A stretch of DNA of 64,000 bases, taken from NCBI GenBank assembly GCA_040756415.1, contig JBFLYZ010000001.1, positions 122,843 to 186,842 on the forward strand. The letters are read 5' to 3'. The position numbers and the translations under genes were made by a program. Shown here piece after piece: positions 54,060 through 63,475 of this stretch. Every line of letters starts with the position of its first letter. The first letter of the stretch is position 1. Below the pieces are notes generated by a model. It did not search any database. It was not told the DNA's origin and saw nothing but the letters and a program-made list of their open reading frames with translations. Source of the DNA: JBFLYZ01 sp040756415. GTDB taxonomy: Bacteria > Bacteroidota > Bacteroidia > JADZBD01.

Positions 54060-55061
54060 ATGCCGGCCTTTCTCAAGCTGATCCGCCTGCCCAACCTCCT
54101 GATCATCGCCTTTACGATGTATATGGTTCGCTACTGCCTGGTGCTGCCTATCGTACGCCAGGCCGGGCTGGAGCTGATGATGCCCGACCTTTTCTTTTTC
54201 CTGATCACCCTCTCCACCGTTATGGTAGCGGCAGCCGGTTATGTGATCAATGACTATTTCGATATGAAGATCGACACCATCAACAAGCCGGATGAGGTGG
54301 TGGTCGATAAAGGCGTCAAGCGCAGGGTGGCCATGGGCGCCCACGCGCTGATCACCACCCTGGGCGTGTTCATCGGTGCGGGCATATCGTACCTTTCCGG
54401 TCTGTTCATGGTGGGCACCATGATCTTCGTGTTCAGCACCGCCTCGCTCTGGTTCTATTCCACCACCTTCAAACGACAGTTCCTTACCGGCAACCTGCTC
54501 ATTGCCGTGCTCTCCGCGCTCATCCCGCTGGTGGCCGCGCTCTATGAAATGAGCTTCGTAACGCGCCAGGCCAGGCTGGAGCTGCCTTTCGAGGTCATTT
54601 CCACCATGAACGAGGGCATACTCACCGTGCTGTCCGGCTATGCCTTTTTCGCCTTCGCCACCAGCCTGCTGCGCGAGCTGATCAAGGATACCGAAGACCA
54701 TGAGGGCGATGAGGTTTTCGGGTGCAAGACCCTCCCGGTGGTTTGGGGTGTACGCACGGCAAAATACGTTTCGGCCTTCATCTGCCTGAGCATACTTGCC
54801 CTGATCTCGTACCTGAGCTTCAGCTACGTTATCTTTCTCGGCTCCGAAGGAGCTACCGGCCTCAGCATGGTGCCTTTCTATTATGTCCTGTTTGCCGTAC
54901 AGTTGCCCCTGCTCGCGCTTTTCGTCATGCTCCTGCTCGCTCATGATAAAAAACATTTCCGCTGGGCCAGTTTCGTGACCAAGTTCATCATGCTTACCGG
55001 CATTTCCTTCCTTTTCATTTTCCGCCACCAGCTCGAGAGCGGCAACTGGGTCATTGTCTGA
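54060..55061 (+). CDS. UbiA-family prenyltransferase
   Basis: A 333-residue membrane prenyltransferase with about nine helices. Both Asp-rich motifs are present: NDYFDMKIDTINKPDE in the first loop and ELIKDTEDHEGDEVFGCKTL in the second. In Bacteroidota proteins of this type are often labelled geranylgeranylglycerol-phosphate geranylgeranyltransferase, but the acceptor cannot be decided from sequence. The Maf gene begins one base after its stop. Confidence 0.9.
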   Translation: MPAFLKLIRLPNLLIIAFTMYMVRYCLVLPIVRQAGLELMMPDLFFFLITLSTVMVAAAGYVINDYFDMKIDTINKPDEVVVDKGVKRRVAMGAHALITTLGVFIGAGISYLSGLFMVGTMIFVFSTASLWFYSTTFKRQFLTGNLLIAVLSALIPLVAALYEMSFVTRQARLELPFEVISTMNEGILTVLSGYAFFAFATSLLRELIKDTEDHEGDEVFGCKTLPVVWGVRTAKYVSAFICLSILALISYLSFSYVIFLGSEGATGLSMVPFYYVLFAVQLPLLALFVMLLLAHDKKHFRWASFVTKFIMLTGISFLFIFRHQLESGNWVIV

Positions 55062-55062
55062 T

Positions 55063-55761
55063 ATGCCGTTTGCGAACCACCTCAGCCTGAACAAAAATTA
55101 TAACGTGATACTGGCCAGCCGCTCGCCCAGGCGGCAGTTCCTGCTGAAAGAGACGGGCATAGCTTTCGGGGTGCGCGTGCGCGAAACGGACGAGGAGTTT
55201 CCTCAAGAGCTGAAAGCCCAGGAGATACCGCTGTTTCTCTCGCGCAAAAAAGCCGAGGCCTTTCGCGGTGAGCTGAAAGACGGTGAGCTTGTCATAGCGG
55301 CCGATACCATCGTATGGATGAGGGGGCAGGCGCTCAATAAGCCCGCTGACCGCGCTGATGCCCTGCGCATGCTCCGCATGCTGTCGGGCAATATGCACGA
55401 AGTATATACGGGCGTATGCCTGATGAGCCGCGAAAAGACACGCTCCTTTTACGCCTGCTCACGGGTTTTTTTTAATCCCATGAGCGATGAGGAACTGGCC
55501 CATTACGTGGATACCTGCAGGCCCTACGATAAAGCGGGCGCGTATGGGGCCCAGGAATGCCTGCCTGCCGGAATGAATCCATGTTCCGATGAAGAGAACG
55601 ATTTTTTGCTGAAAATAGGGAAACCCGATTTGTATAAGAAAGAAGTTACGGTCAGCCAGGCAGGTAGCGGCTGCGCATGCGTGGCGCGCATTGAAGGTTC
55701 TTATTTTAACGTGATGGGATTGCCCCTGTGCGAGTTGTACCGGGAGCTCAGGGAATTCTGA
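55063..55761 (+). CDS. maf: Maf family nucleoside triphosphate pyrophosphatase
   Basis: A house-cleaning pyrophosphatase of 232 residues that hydrolyses non-canonical or modified nucleotides. The phosphate-binding ILASRSPRRQFLLKETG opens the fold and IAADTIVWMRGQALNKPADR follows. An insert with ECLPAGMNPCSDEENDFLLK lies between DKAGAYGAQ and the C-terminal IEGSYFNVMGLPL, as in other Bacteroidota homologues. The start is ATG 55063; a TTG at 55054 overlaps the UbiA gene end. Confidence 0.92.
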   Translation: MPFANHLSLNKNYNVILASRSPRRQFLLKETGIAFGVRVRETDEEFPQELKAQEIPLFLSRKKAEAFRGELKDGELVIAADTIVWMRGQALNKPADRADALRMLRMLSGNMHEVYTGVCLMSREKTRSFYACSRVFFNPMSDEELAHYVDTCRPYDKAGAYGAQECLPAGMNPCSDEENDFLLKIGKPDLYKKEVTVSQAGSGCACVARIEGSYFNVMGLPLCELYRELREF

Positions 55762-55965
55762 TCAACGCCTGTTGATCAGCACCGTGTTCTTCTGCTTCTG
55801 GAACTCGAGGGCCCGCTTTTCGGCCAGGCCCTGCATGATCTTCTCGTGCGCCTCGATGCTGAGCTTGATCACGAGCAGATCATCGTCCGTCAGCGCATCA
55901 AATCCTATTCCTTCATAGAAGGGATCGCTGGCTTTGATGCTATCAATAAGTTGTGTACGGTTCAT
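55762..55965 (-). CDS. Small conserved hypothetical protein
   Basis: A 67-residue acidic/basic mixed helical protein beginning MNRTQLIDSIKASDPFYEGI. It has no signal peptide. I do not recognise the family. I chose ATG 55965 because the extension to 56046 looks non-coding. It is convergent with maf, whose stop ends one base away. A GCAAGA/TCTTGC inverted repeat lies directly upstream (around 55970-55990). Confidence 0.55.
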   Translation of the reverse strand: MNRTQLIDSIKASDPFYEGIGFDALTDDDLLVIKLSIEAHEKIMQGLAEKRALEFQKQKNTVLINRR

Positions 55966-56318
55966 GTGCAAGACATAAAATCTTGCGAGCAAATTTCCCC
56001 CGCTTTTGGCAGCACCTGACTTTGAGGCGTTTGTTGTTATTAACAATCTTGTTAACAGAGATCCCCGGGACTAAGCTAAAACCGCTCATGCGCAAAGCAG
56101 CGGTTTGAGCTTGGAGTTTTTCGAAGATGATTTGAAAAATAACCGCAAAGAACGCAAAGTGAGGGAACCGCAAAGGGCGCAAAGCAAGTGAATCGCAAAG
56201 AGCGTAAAGCGGGTGAGAGATCACCTGTACTAACACATAAAAGCGCGGTGCGCGTCAGGGCAGGAGAAGAAGAACAGATCCGCCCTCTTGCCGGACAGAA
56301 GCAGATCCCGAACACAGA
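55966..56318. other. Non-coding region with degenerate tandem repeat
   Basis: About 350 bp with no credible gene. It contains a three-copy 25-bp repeat (listed separately) and otherwise low-information sequence. The small ORFs here are in repeat sequence and are not supported. Confidence 0.5.
56141..56215. repeat. Three-copy degenerate 25-bp tandem repeat
   Basis: Units 56141-56165, 56166-56190 and 56191-56215 share the frame AAyCGCAAAGnrCGyAAAG followed by a six-base variable end. Similar GCAAAG-rich sequence occurs at about 11015-11030 after rpoD. The units differ at several positions, as in an old repeat. Confidence 0.8.
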
Positions 56319-57281
<963 letters not shown>

Positions 57282-57282
57282 G

Positions 57283-57364
57283 TTGGATGTTGGATGTTGG
57301 ATGTTGGATGTTGGATGTTGGATATTGGATATTGGATATTGGATATTGGATATTGGATATTGGA
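57283..57364. repeat. Heptanucleotide tandem repeat, two variant blocks
   Basis: Five perfect copies of TTGGATG (57283-57317), then six perfect copies of TTGGATA (57318-57359), then a partial TTGGA. About 11.7 units in all. It lies entirely between the moxR ATG (57281) and the stop of the upstream surA-like gene (57368). Confidence 0.98.
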
Positions 57365-57367
57365 GCG

Positions 57368-58744
57368 TTACTTAGATAATTTCACCCAGTCGCTGTCAAA
57401 ATCGCACGATTTATAATCGCCAGCGATCTTCACATAGGTATTGACCAGAATCTTATCCACCCAGGCCTTCAGCAGCTTCTCCTCTTTGGCTATCAGCGCA
57501 TCGCTCTGTATGCGCAGCCAGTCCTGGTCCAGGTTGGCCTTGTGCGGCTGGGTCCGGCTTTTGATGTATAAGATACGGTAGGCTTCCTTGCCATCGCGCG
57601 TGGCGGTGAGGGTGGGCTGCGAGAGCTCGCCCGTTTGCATCTTTTCTATCACCAGGGCCAGCGTGGGGTCCACCTGGCTGAGCTGGTCTACCTGGAATTT
57701 GGTATCGCCCGTATAGGGGTTATACAGCGAGCCACCGTTCACTTTCGATTCTTCCTCATCCGAAAAGCGCGATGCGGCCTCGGTGAACGTGATCGAGTCT
57801 TTGCGTATCAGGTCGGCAATGCTGTCGAGACGGAGGCGGGCCTTCTGCAGGTCGGCCGGGTCGACCGGCACGGTGATCAGGATATGCTGGAAATCGATGA
57901 AGTCGCCCTTACGCGCCAGCAGCTTCATCACGTGAAAGCCGTAATCGGTCTCGAACACGGGCGATATCTCTCCCGGCTTCATGGAAAAGCCGTACTGGTC
58001 GATCTCGGGCACAAAGCTGCCGCGCTGTATGCCGTCATACTGGGTCTTGCCCTCGGGGTTCTGCCCGTTCGAGCCGGGATCCTTGCTGTAGAGCTTTACC
58101 AGGGTGGTAAAATCCTCACCGGCCAGGGCGCGTTGCCTCAGCTTCTCGCATTCCTCCCTGGCATACTTTTTCAGCTCCGGGTTCACGGCCGGCTTCTTCA
58201 CGATCTCGCCAATCTCCACCTCCGCATTGATGTACGGCACGCTGTCGGGGTGCAGGCTGCTGAAATACTCCTTTACCTCGTTGGGCGAAACGGTAAGGCT
58301 GCCCACGATCTTGTTCTGCATCATCTGGCTGATGAGCAACTGGCGCACCTGCTCGCGGTAGATCTCCTTGTATTCCTCAACGGTTTTGCCCGTGGTTATC
58401 TCAAACTGCTCGATGGAGGGATATTGCGAAAGGAAATACCGGAAACGCCTGTCGAGCTCCGATTCCACCTGCTCTTCGGTCACATACAGGCTGTCGACCT
58501 CGGCCTGGTGCAGCAGCAGCTTGCGGTACAGCAACTGCTCCAGCACCTTGCAGCGCACGGCCTGGGTAATGATCACGCCCTCGGCCTCGAGCTGCTGGCA
58601 CTGCAGCGCTATTTCCGACTCGAGTATGATGGCATTGCCCACCACCGCCACAATGCGGTCGAGCACCAGGGTGTCTTTCTTCTGCGCCAGTACCGGCAGC
58701 ATGAGCAGGGCCAGCAATAGGGTAAAAACGGTTCTTTTAATCAT
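57368..58744 (-). CDS. surA: SurA-like periplasmic peptidyl-prolyl isomerase
   Basis: A 458-residue parvulin-type chaperone for outer-membrane protein folding. The signal peptide (TVFTLLLALLMLPVLA) is followed by a SurA N-terminal helical domain (DRIVAVVGNAIILESEIALQ), a parvulin domain at about 175-275 (EYDGIQRGSFVPEIDQYGFS region, KPGEISPVFETDYGFHVMKL), and a second at about 280-380. It is third in a run of three PPIase-related genes and 7 bp after the lipoprotein gene. Confidence 0.9.
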   Translation of the reverse strand: MIKRTVFTLLLALLMLPVLAQKKDTLVLDRIVAVVGNAIILESEIALQCQQLEAEGVIITQAVRCKVLEQLLYRKLLLHQAEVDSLYVTEEQVESELDRRFRYFLSQYPSIEQFEITTGKTVEEYKEIYREQVRQLLISQMMQNKIVGSLTVSPNEVKEYFSSLHPDSVPYINAEVEIGEIVKKPAVNPELKKYAREECEKLRQRALAGEDFTTLVKLYSKDPGSNGQNPEGKTQYDGIQRGSFVPEIDQYGFSMKPGEISPVFETDYGFHVMKLLARKGDFIDFQHILITVPVDPADLQKARLRLDSIADLIRKDSITFTEAASRFSDEEESKVNGGSLYNPYTGDTKFQVDQLSQVDPTLALVIEKMQTGELSQPTLTATRDGKEAYRILYIKSRTQPHKANLDQDWLRIQSDALIAKEEKLLKAWVDKILVNTYVKIAGDYKSCDFDSDWVKLSK

Positions 58745-58750
58745 TCTCGT

Positions 58751-59605
58751 CTATTTCTTTTCAATGATCTCGAATTCCTTGTTCCTCATCGCCTCCTGGT
58801 ATACATCCTCTTTCATCTTGCTGATGAGCTGCAGCTTGCGCTTGTTCAGGATAATGCTCCGGATGTTCTCCTTCTCGAACGAAATGGGCGAAATGCTGTT
58901 CCTGATCATGAAGCCCTTGATGTTGACAAAGTACAGGTTCAGCGAGTCGGCCGTTTCCACGAAGCGGTTGTTCTGTAAAAATAGCTCTTTATCGTACATC
59001 TTCATGGGTATTTCTTTCAGCAGGTCGTCAAAGAGCAGCCAGGAGTTGTTGTCGATGAAGTAGTTCTCAGCAAATTGTATGCAATAGCTCCTGAGCTGGG
59101 CTATATCCTTCTCGTTCTCCGATTTGTACCACTGCTTCACCTTATCGAGCTTGGGGGCGTTGCGCTTCACCTTAACGTAGGTCACTTTCACAATATTGTC
59201 TTTGAGCTCAAAATCCTTCTGGTGCTCTTTGTAGTACAGCTCTATCTCCCTGTCGGTGACCAGGGTATCCAGCTTCTGGTACACCAGGGCCTTCTCGTAG
59301 GCGTAGGTGATCAGCGACCTGCGGTAATCCTCCAACTGCTTCTTCACGTCCTTCTCCTGGTCGCCCAGGTTCTTTTCGGCCTTTTGCAGGATGAGGGTCT
59401 CCCGTATCCAGTTATCGATGTATACCCTTACCTTTTCCAGGCTGTCGGCCGCGGAAGTGCCGGGCGGCACCAGGTCGGCAATATCCGATTCGTAGAGAAA
59501 GGCATCGTTCACGCGGGCTATGGCCCTTTGCCCTTCCCCCGGCCGGGGCGAAGAACAGCCCGGCAGCAGGCAGGCCCAAAGGCATGAGACCACGAGCAAG
59601 CCCAA
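58751..59605 (-). CDS. SurA/PpiC-like lipoprotein without an obvious parvulin domain
   Basis: A lipoprotein of about 284 residues. The lipobox is LLPGCSS. It has a SurA-N-like helical region (AIARVNDAFLYESDIADLVP, then LETLILQKAEKNLGD-like RETLILQKAEKNLGDQE) but no recognisable parvulin motif, so it may be a chaperone-only relative. The start is uncertain: no ATG is available in frame, and TTG 59605 is the best of the usual start codons, although it gives a signal peptide without a basic residue. It sits between two parvulin genes on one transcript. Confidence 0.75.
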   Translation of the reverse strand: MGLLVVSCLWACLLPGCSSPRPGEGQRAIARVNDAFLYESDIADLVPPGTSAADSLEKVRVYIDNWIRETLILQKAEKNLGDQEKDVKKQLEDYRRSLITYAYEKALVYQKLDTLVTDREIELYYKEHQKDFELKDNIVKVTYVKVKRNAPKLDKVKQWYKSENEKDIAQLRSYCIQFAENYFIDNNSWLLFDDLLKEIPMKMYDKELFLQNNRFVETADSLNLYFVNIKGFMIRNSISPISFEKENIRSIILNKRKLQLISKMKEDVYQEAMRNKEFEIIEKK

Positions 59606-59685
59606 AAACGACCTGTTCCAACTCCCCAGGAGAATTGGAACAGGGTGACTTTTAACCGCTAAATCTGTTTTTGAAATGACAGGTA

Positions 59686-61647
59686 CTATTTAAGCGTTTT
59701 TAATACATCCTCGTTGATCACCACCTTGTATTTCTTCTTCAGCGTGTCGATCCATTCCTTTTCCAGGAAGGCCTGGTAATCGGCCGTGATCAGGCCCTTG
59801 GCCTCGCTGAACGATTTGGGCGTGGGGGCAACCAGCTTGCTGATATAGGTCAGGGTCACCTTGCCTTCTTCCGTTTTGTCAGAGAGCAGGCCCGGGGCCC
59901 ATCTGGCATCCACCTCCTTGTTATCGCCCTTGTTGTAGATCTTGGTCTCTATGCTCAGGTTCTGCGCACCGTTCTTGTTCACTTTCTCCAGTATCTCCTT
60001 ATCGGATTTGCCCTTGGCGATCATTTTTCTCACCGCGGCAGCCACCTTCTCGTTGGCGCACGTGTAGGTCTTCACCTCCGCCCGCTCGTCCCACATGAAC
60101 CTGGTCTTGTTCAGCTCGTAATAGGCGCGCAGCCCGGCCGTATCCTTCACGCCCTTGCTCCATACTTTCTTATCGGTGAGCTCAAAAAGCAGTATGCCAT
60201 CATTGTATTCCTGCATCAGGGCCTTGAACTTGGGGTATTTCATCTCCAGGCGGCTGTCCTCGAAGGCGATGAGGGCCTCTTCCTGCCAGGCCTTGTACAG
60301 GCCGTTCACCACCAGAATGTGGCTGGCTGAGGGGCGGGGCGCCTGGTGGCTTTCGATGTATTTGGCAAAATCGGCCTGGGTGTAGTTCTTGTCGAGCAGG
60401 CTGAACATCACCTTGTTCATGTTCTTGGCCTTCTCGGCCTTCCACTGGCCTTTGAAGATGGACGAATCCTTGGCAAAAAGGGCGTAGAACTCATCGCGGG
60501 CCTTGAGGTCCTCCTTGAAATTATACCAGGTCTTGATCTTGCCCATGAGCGCGGTGCGGCCCGTATTGGCGCGGGGGTCTTTCGATACCTTGTTCTTGAT
60601 CTCGTTCTTCACATCGGCAAAGGGCGGCACTCCCTTAGAGCTTACGCGCTTAACGATATGCCATCCGAAACGGGTCTTGAAGGGCTTGGTGTATTCACCA
60701 TCCTTGCCCAGGGTAAAGGCGGCCGTTTTGAACTCGGCCGGGTAGTTGGAGTTGTAGTTGCGGGCCACGGGGGGCAGCAATCCGCCTTTTTTGGCCGATC
60801 CCGGGTCGTCAGAATATTTCATGGCCAGGGTATCCCAGGGCGTGCCCTTCACCAGTTGGTCGTAAATATCGTTGATCTTCTGCAGGGCCTTGAGCGAATC
60901 CTCAGCGCTCATGCCTTTGGGGGTCTTGATCATGATGTGGGCGGTGGTCAGCTCGATATGGGGCTGGCGGTCGGTCACCTTGATGATGTGGTAGCCCACC
61001 TGGCTGCGCACGGGCTTCGACACCTCCCCTACTTTCATGTTGTACATGGCGGTTTCGAAAGGATAGATCAGCTCGAACACGGTGCGGTAGTCCAGGTCGC
61101 CCCCGTTGGTCTTGCCGTAATCGTCCTGCGTCACCTGCTTGCATACCTTGGCAAAGTCTTCGCCCGCCTTGATGCGGTTATAGGCCTTCATGGCCGCGTT
61201 GTAGGCCGCCAGGGTATCCTTGGGCAGGGCGTTGGGGTCGCACTTGATGAGGATGTGGCTCGAGCGTATATCCCACTGCATGCGCTCGTACACTTCCTTG
61301 AGCAGCTTATCGTTCACCACGGTATCGGTCAGGTAAGGCATGGAGAGCTGCTTGCGGTAGCCCATCAGCTCGTTCCTGAAGCTGGCCGAGGTATCCATAC
61401 CCAGGTCGCGGGCCTCTTTCACCTTCAGGCGAAAGTTCGTGTACAGCTCTATGTATTCCTGAATGGATTTGTTCTCGCTGTCTTTTACGGAGGGGTTCTT
61501 CTGGTACACGCTCATGAACTCCGATACGGTCACTTTCTCATCGCCCACGGTCATGAGTATGCGGTCATCGGTGGTGTTCTGCTGGGCTGGGGCGATGCCG
61601 GCTACCAGCGTAAAGGCCAATGTTTTAAGCAAATGCAATCTATTCAT
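59686..61647 (-). CDS. Periplasmic peptidyl-prolyl isomerase with two parvulin domains
   Basis: A 653-residue chaperone. The signal peptide HLLKTLAFTLVAGIAPAQ is followed by a SurA-N-like domain, then two parvulin (rotamase) domains at about 125-225 (IRSSHILIKCDPNALPKDTL to SQVGYHIIKVTDRQP) and 232-345 (LTTAHIMIKTPKGM to FKTRFGWHIVKRVSS), then a long C-terminal region of PPIase-like sequence (SASHILVVNGLYKAW). It is first of the three-gene chaperone operon upstream of moxR. A TATCTTTG promoter element lies 58 bp upstream. Confidence 0.9.
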   Translation of the reverse strand: MNRLHLLKTLAFTLVAGIAPAQQNTTDDRILMTVGDEKVTVSEFMSVYQKNPSVKDSENKSIQEYIELYTNFRLKVKEARDLGMDTSASFRNELMGYRKQLSMPYLTDTVVNDKLLKEVYERMQWDIRSSHILIKCDPNALPKDTLAAYNAAMKAYNRIKAGEDFAKVCKQVTQDDYGKTNGGDLDYRTVFELIYPFETAMYNMKVGEVSKPVRSQVGYHIIKVTDRQPHIELTTAHIMIKTPKGMSAEDSLKALQKINDIYDQLVKGTPWDTLAMKYSDDPGSAKKGGLLPPVARNYNSNYPAEFKTAAFTLGKDGEYTKPFKTRFGWHIVKRVSSKGVPPFADVKNEIKNKVSKDPRANTGRTALMGKIKTWYNFKEDLKARDEFYALFAKDSSIFKGQWKAEKAKNMNKVMFSLLDKNYTQADFAKYIESHQAPRPSASHILVVNGLYKAWQEEALIAFEDSRLEMKYPKFKALMQEYNDGILLFELTDKKVWSKGVKDTAGLRAYYELNKTRFMWDERAEVKTYTCANEKVAAAVRKMIAKGKSDKEILEKVNKNGAQNLSIETKIYNKGDNKEVDARWAPGLLSDKTEEGKVTLTYISKLVAPTPKSFSEAKGLITADYQAFLEKEWIDTLKKKYKVVINEDVLKTLK

Positions 61648-61705
61648 AGTATAAGCAGTTTTTTAGCGTTTTTGTTAGGGGCAGCCCGCCTTCCGGCAAG
61701 GCAGG

Positions 61706-61713
61706 CAAAGATA
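61706..61713 (-). promoter_or_regulatory. Promoter -7 element for the PPIase operon
   Basis: TATCTTTG on the minus strand, a full match to TAnnTTTG, 58 bp upstream of the ATG at 61647. No -33 TTG at the usual distance. Confidence 0.45.
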
Positions 61714-61864
61714 ATATTTTTCTGAAAAGCACCGGCAGGCATTCCATAGGGGCCGGCAGCCCCGTCTTCCGCTCCAATCTGCCCTTTCGGGGCAGGATTT
61801 CCGCTGCAGCCGGGTTTAGCCTGCGAGCGTTCGCGCCCTGTGGGACCTATAGCCCTAAAAGCCA

Positions 61865-61894
61865 TTGTGCTGCCGGATTTTTATTTTAAATTTG
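61865..61894 (+). promoter_or_regulatory. Promoter of the tyrosine recombinase gene
   Basis: TTG at 61865-61867 and TAAATTTG at 61887-61894, spacer 19 bp, an exact consensus. It ends three bases before the ATG at 61898, so a leaderless mRNA is predicted. Confidence 0.7.
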
Positions 61895-61897
61895 GGT

Positions 61898-63025
61898 ATG
61901 CGCACGGTTAAGGTAATATCATTGCAACACAGGGGAAAAAACTGCCTGGGTCTGCGATTTCCTATCGATCCGGAGCTGAATTCCTGCGTAAAGCAGTTGA
62001 CTGGCTTCAGGTGGAGCAATACGCACCGCTGCTGGCTGGTGGACCATACGGAGCACCACTTGCGGGAGATCTTTCGCCTGTTCAGGCCTGTGGCGGCTGT
62101 GGATACGCGGGAGCTGGACAAGCCGCTGGCCGTGCAGGCAACTGACAGCACCAAAGGGAAATCGCTTTTACCCAGCCTTTCTGCCGAGCTGAATGGCCAG
62201 CTGCTTAAGTTCAAATACTGGATGCGTCAAAAGCGGTACAGCGACAACACGATAGAGACTTATCTTGACGCGCTGAAGACCTTCTTCAGGTTCTTTCCCG
62301 CCAGGCCCGTACACAAGATCAGCAACAGTGACGTGATCCGGTTCAATAACGAGTATATACTGGCCAATAACTATTCGGTGGCCTACCAGAGCCAGTGTAT
62401 TAACGCGGTCAAGCTGTTCTATTCCACTATCCAGGATAAAGAGCTGGCCGTTCAGGAGATCGCCCGGCCTCGTAAGCCGCGAAAACTGCCCGAAGTGCTG
62501 AGCAGGGAAGAGGTAAAGGCGATCCTTTCCAAAACACATAACAAAAAGCACAAAGCTATCCTGGGCCTTATTTATGGCTGCGGCCTCCGGATCAGCGAGT
62601 GTATTGCCGTTCGGATCGAGGATATTGACAGCAAGCGCAACATGCTTCACATACGGAACGCCAAGGGGGCTAAAGACCGTATGGTTACGCTTTCTCCCAA
62701 GCTCCTGGAGCTCCTGCGCGAGTACTACCGCGAAGCCCGGCCAAAGACCTATCTCTTCGAGGGGCAATCGAAAGCGCAGTACAGTACGCGGAGCATTGGT
62801 AAATTATTTAACTTAGCTAAACAGAAGGCGGGGATCAGGAAAGCGGCTACAGTGCATACCCTGAGGCATAGTTATGCCACTCATTTGCTGGAGTCGGGTA
62901 CGGATCTAAGGTATATACAAAGCCTTTTGGGGCATAAGAGCTCGCGTACAACAGAAATATACACTCATGTAAGTAAAAAAGCATTAGGTCAGATCACCAG
63001 TCCTTTTGAGCACCTGGATCTATGA
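61898..63025 (+). CDS. Xer-type tyrosine recombinase/integrase
   Basis: A 375-residue site-specific recombinase. An N-terminal extra module (1-75, SLQHRGKNCLGLRFPIDPEL) precedes the SAM-like core-binding domain (about 98-185, FKYWMRQKRYSDNTIETYLD) and the catalytic domain with Arg231 (YGCGLRISE), Lys256, His320-x-x-Arg323 (HTLRHSYATHLL), His346 (LLGHKSS) and nucleophile Tyr355 (TTEIYTHV). From Lys256 to His320 there are only about 60 residues, so the extra domain of integron integrases (IntI) is absent. The start is set by the promoter ending at 61894. It is followed by an attC-like cassette unit. Confidence 0.92.
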   Translation: MRTVKVISLQHRGKNCLGLRFPIDPELNSCVKQLTGFRWSNTHRCWLVDHTEHHLREIFRLFRPVAAVDTRELDKPLAVQATDSTKGKSLLPSLSAELNGQLLKFKYWMRQKRYSDNTIETYLDALKTFFRFFPARPVHKISNSDVIRFNNEYILANNYSVAYQSQCINAVKLFYSTIQDKELAVQEIARPRKPRKLPEVLSREEVKAILSKTHNKKHKAILGLIYGCGLRISECIAVRIEDIDSKRNMLHIRNAKGAKDRMVTLSPKLLELLREYYREARPKTYLFEGQSKAQYSTRSIGKLFNLAKQKAGIRKAATVHTLRHSYATHLLESGTDLRYIQSLLGHKSSRTTEIYTHVSKKALGQITSPFEHLDL

Positions 63026-63052
63026 GAAACAAAAGCCATAAAAGGTACGCCA

Positions 63053-63074
63053 ATCCAACAGGTTTCCGTTGGAT
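63053..63074. repeat. Inverted repeat after the recombinase gene, possible attI component
   Basis: ATCCAAC/GTTGGAT, 7-bp arms, 8-base loop, 27 bp after the recombinase stop. No T-tract follows, so it is not an obvious terminator. It lies between the recombinase and the first cassette boundary. Confidence 0.5.
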
Positions 63075-63113
63075 ATCCGCACCTTGGGTTCGTATATAAA
63101 CAAGTTAGCAACT

Positions 63114-63308
63114 ATGCCAAAAGACAAAACTAACGGAATGCGACAACTGCTCATTTACGGAATGACACGACAGCAACAAATTAATTTCATCGTGCGCAAG
63201 GACAGCGGTTTCACGGCTGACAGTTTCGCGGGGCAGACAAACAAACAAGTGCTTCACACTGCTCTCTCCGTAGACAAAAAAGTGCAAGCCGACAAATTCA
63301 AAAAATGA
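63114..63308 (+). CDS. Tiny cassette ORF 1
   Basis: A 64-residue basic protein starting MPKDKTNGMRQLLIYGMTRQ, with a Gln-rich stretch QQQINFIVRKDSGFTADSFA and a Lys-rich end. I do not recognise it. The ATG is two bases after the GTTAGCAAC cassette boundary, as is usual for integron cassette genes. Its stop overlaps the next ORF as ATGA, which supports real translation. Confidence 0.5.
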   Translation: MPKDKTNGMRQLLIYGMTRQQQINFIVRKDSGFTADSFAGQTNKQVLHTALSVDKKVQADKFKK

Positions 63309-63475
63309 AAGACGAAAATAAAATACGGCAAGAACTCATTGACTACATTCTGGACAATTCCGACAAATATTCAAAGAAAGATTTGGAAAGTCGTTCCGTG
63401 ACAGTGTTGACAATTCTCAAGACAGAAATAGAAATCAATTTGTATCATTCAAAACAAGCCAAGACAAAAAATTAA
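63305..63475 (+). CDS. Tiny cassette ORF 2
   Basis: A 56-residue hydrophilic protein starting MKDENKIRQELIDYILDNSD and containing DLESRSVTVLTILKTEIEIN, probably helical. Unrecognised. It overlaps ORF 1 by four bases and is followed immediately by another ATG, as in a compact operon. Confidence 0.5.
   Translation: MKDENKIRQELIDYILDNSDKYSKKDLESRSVTVLTILKTEIEINLYHSKQAKTKN

Noticed and set aside
57283..57364. CRISPR-like array
   Set aside because: The repeat unit is 7 bp with no spacers; it is a simple tandem repeat.
60346..61725. 459-codon plus-strand frame over the PPIase gene
   Set aside because: Shadow frame; the parvulin domains are on the minus strand.
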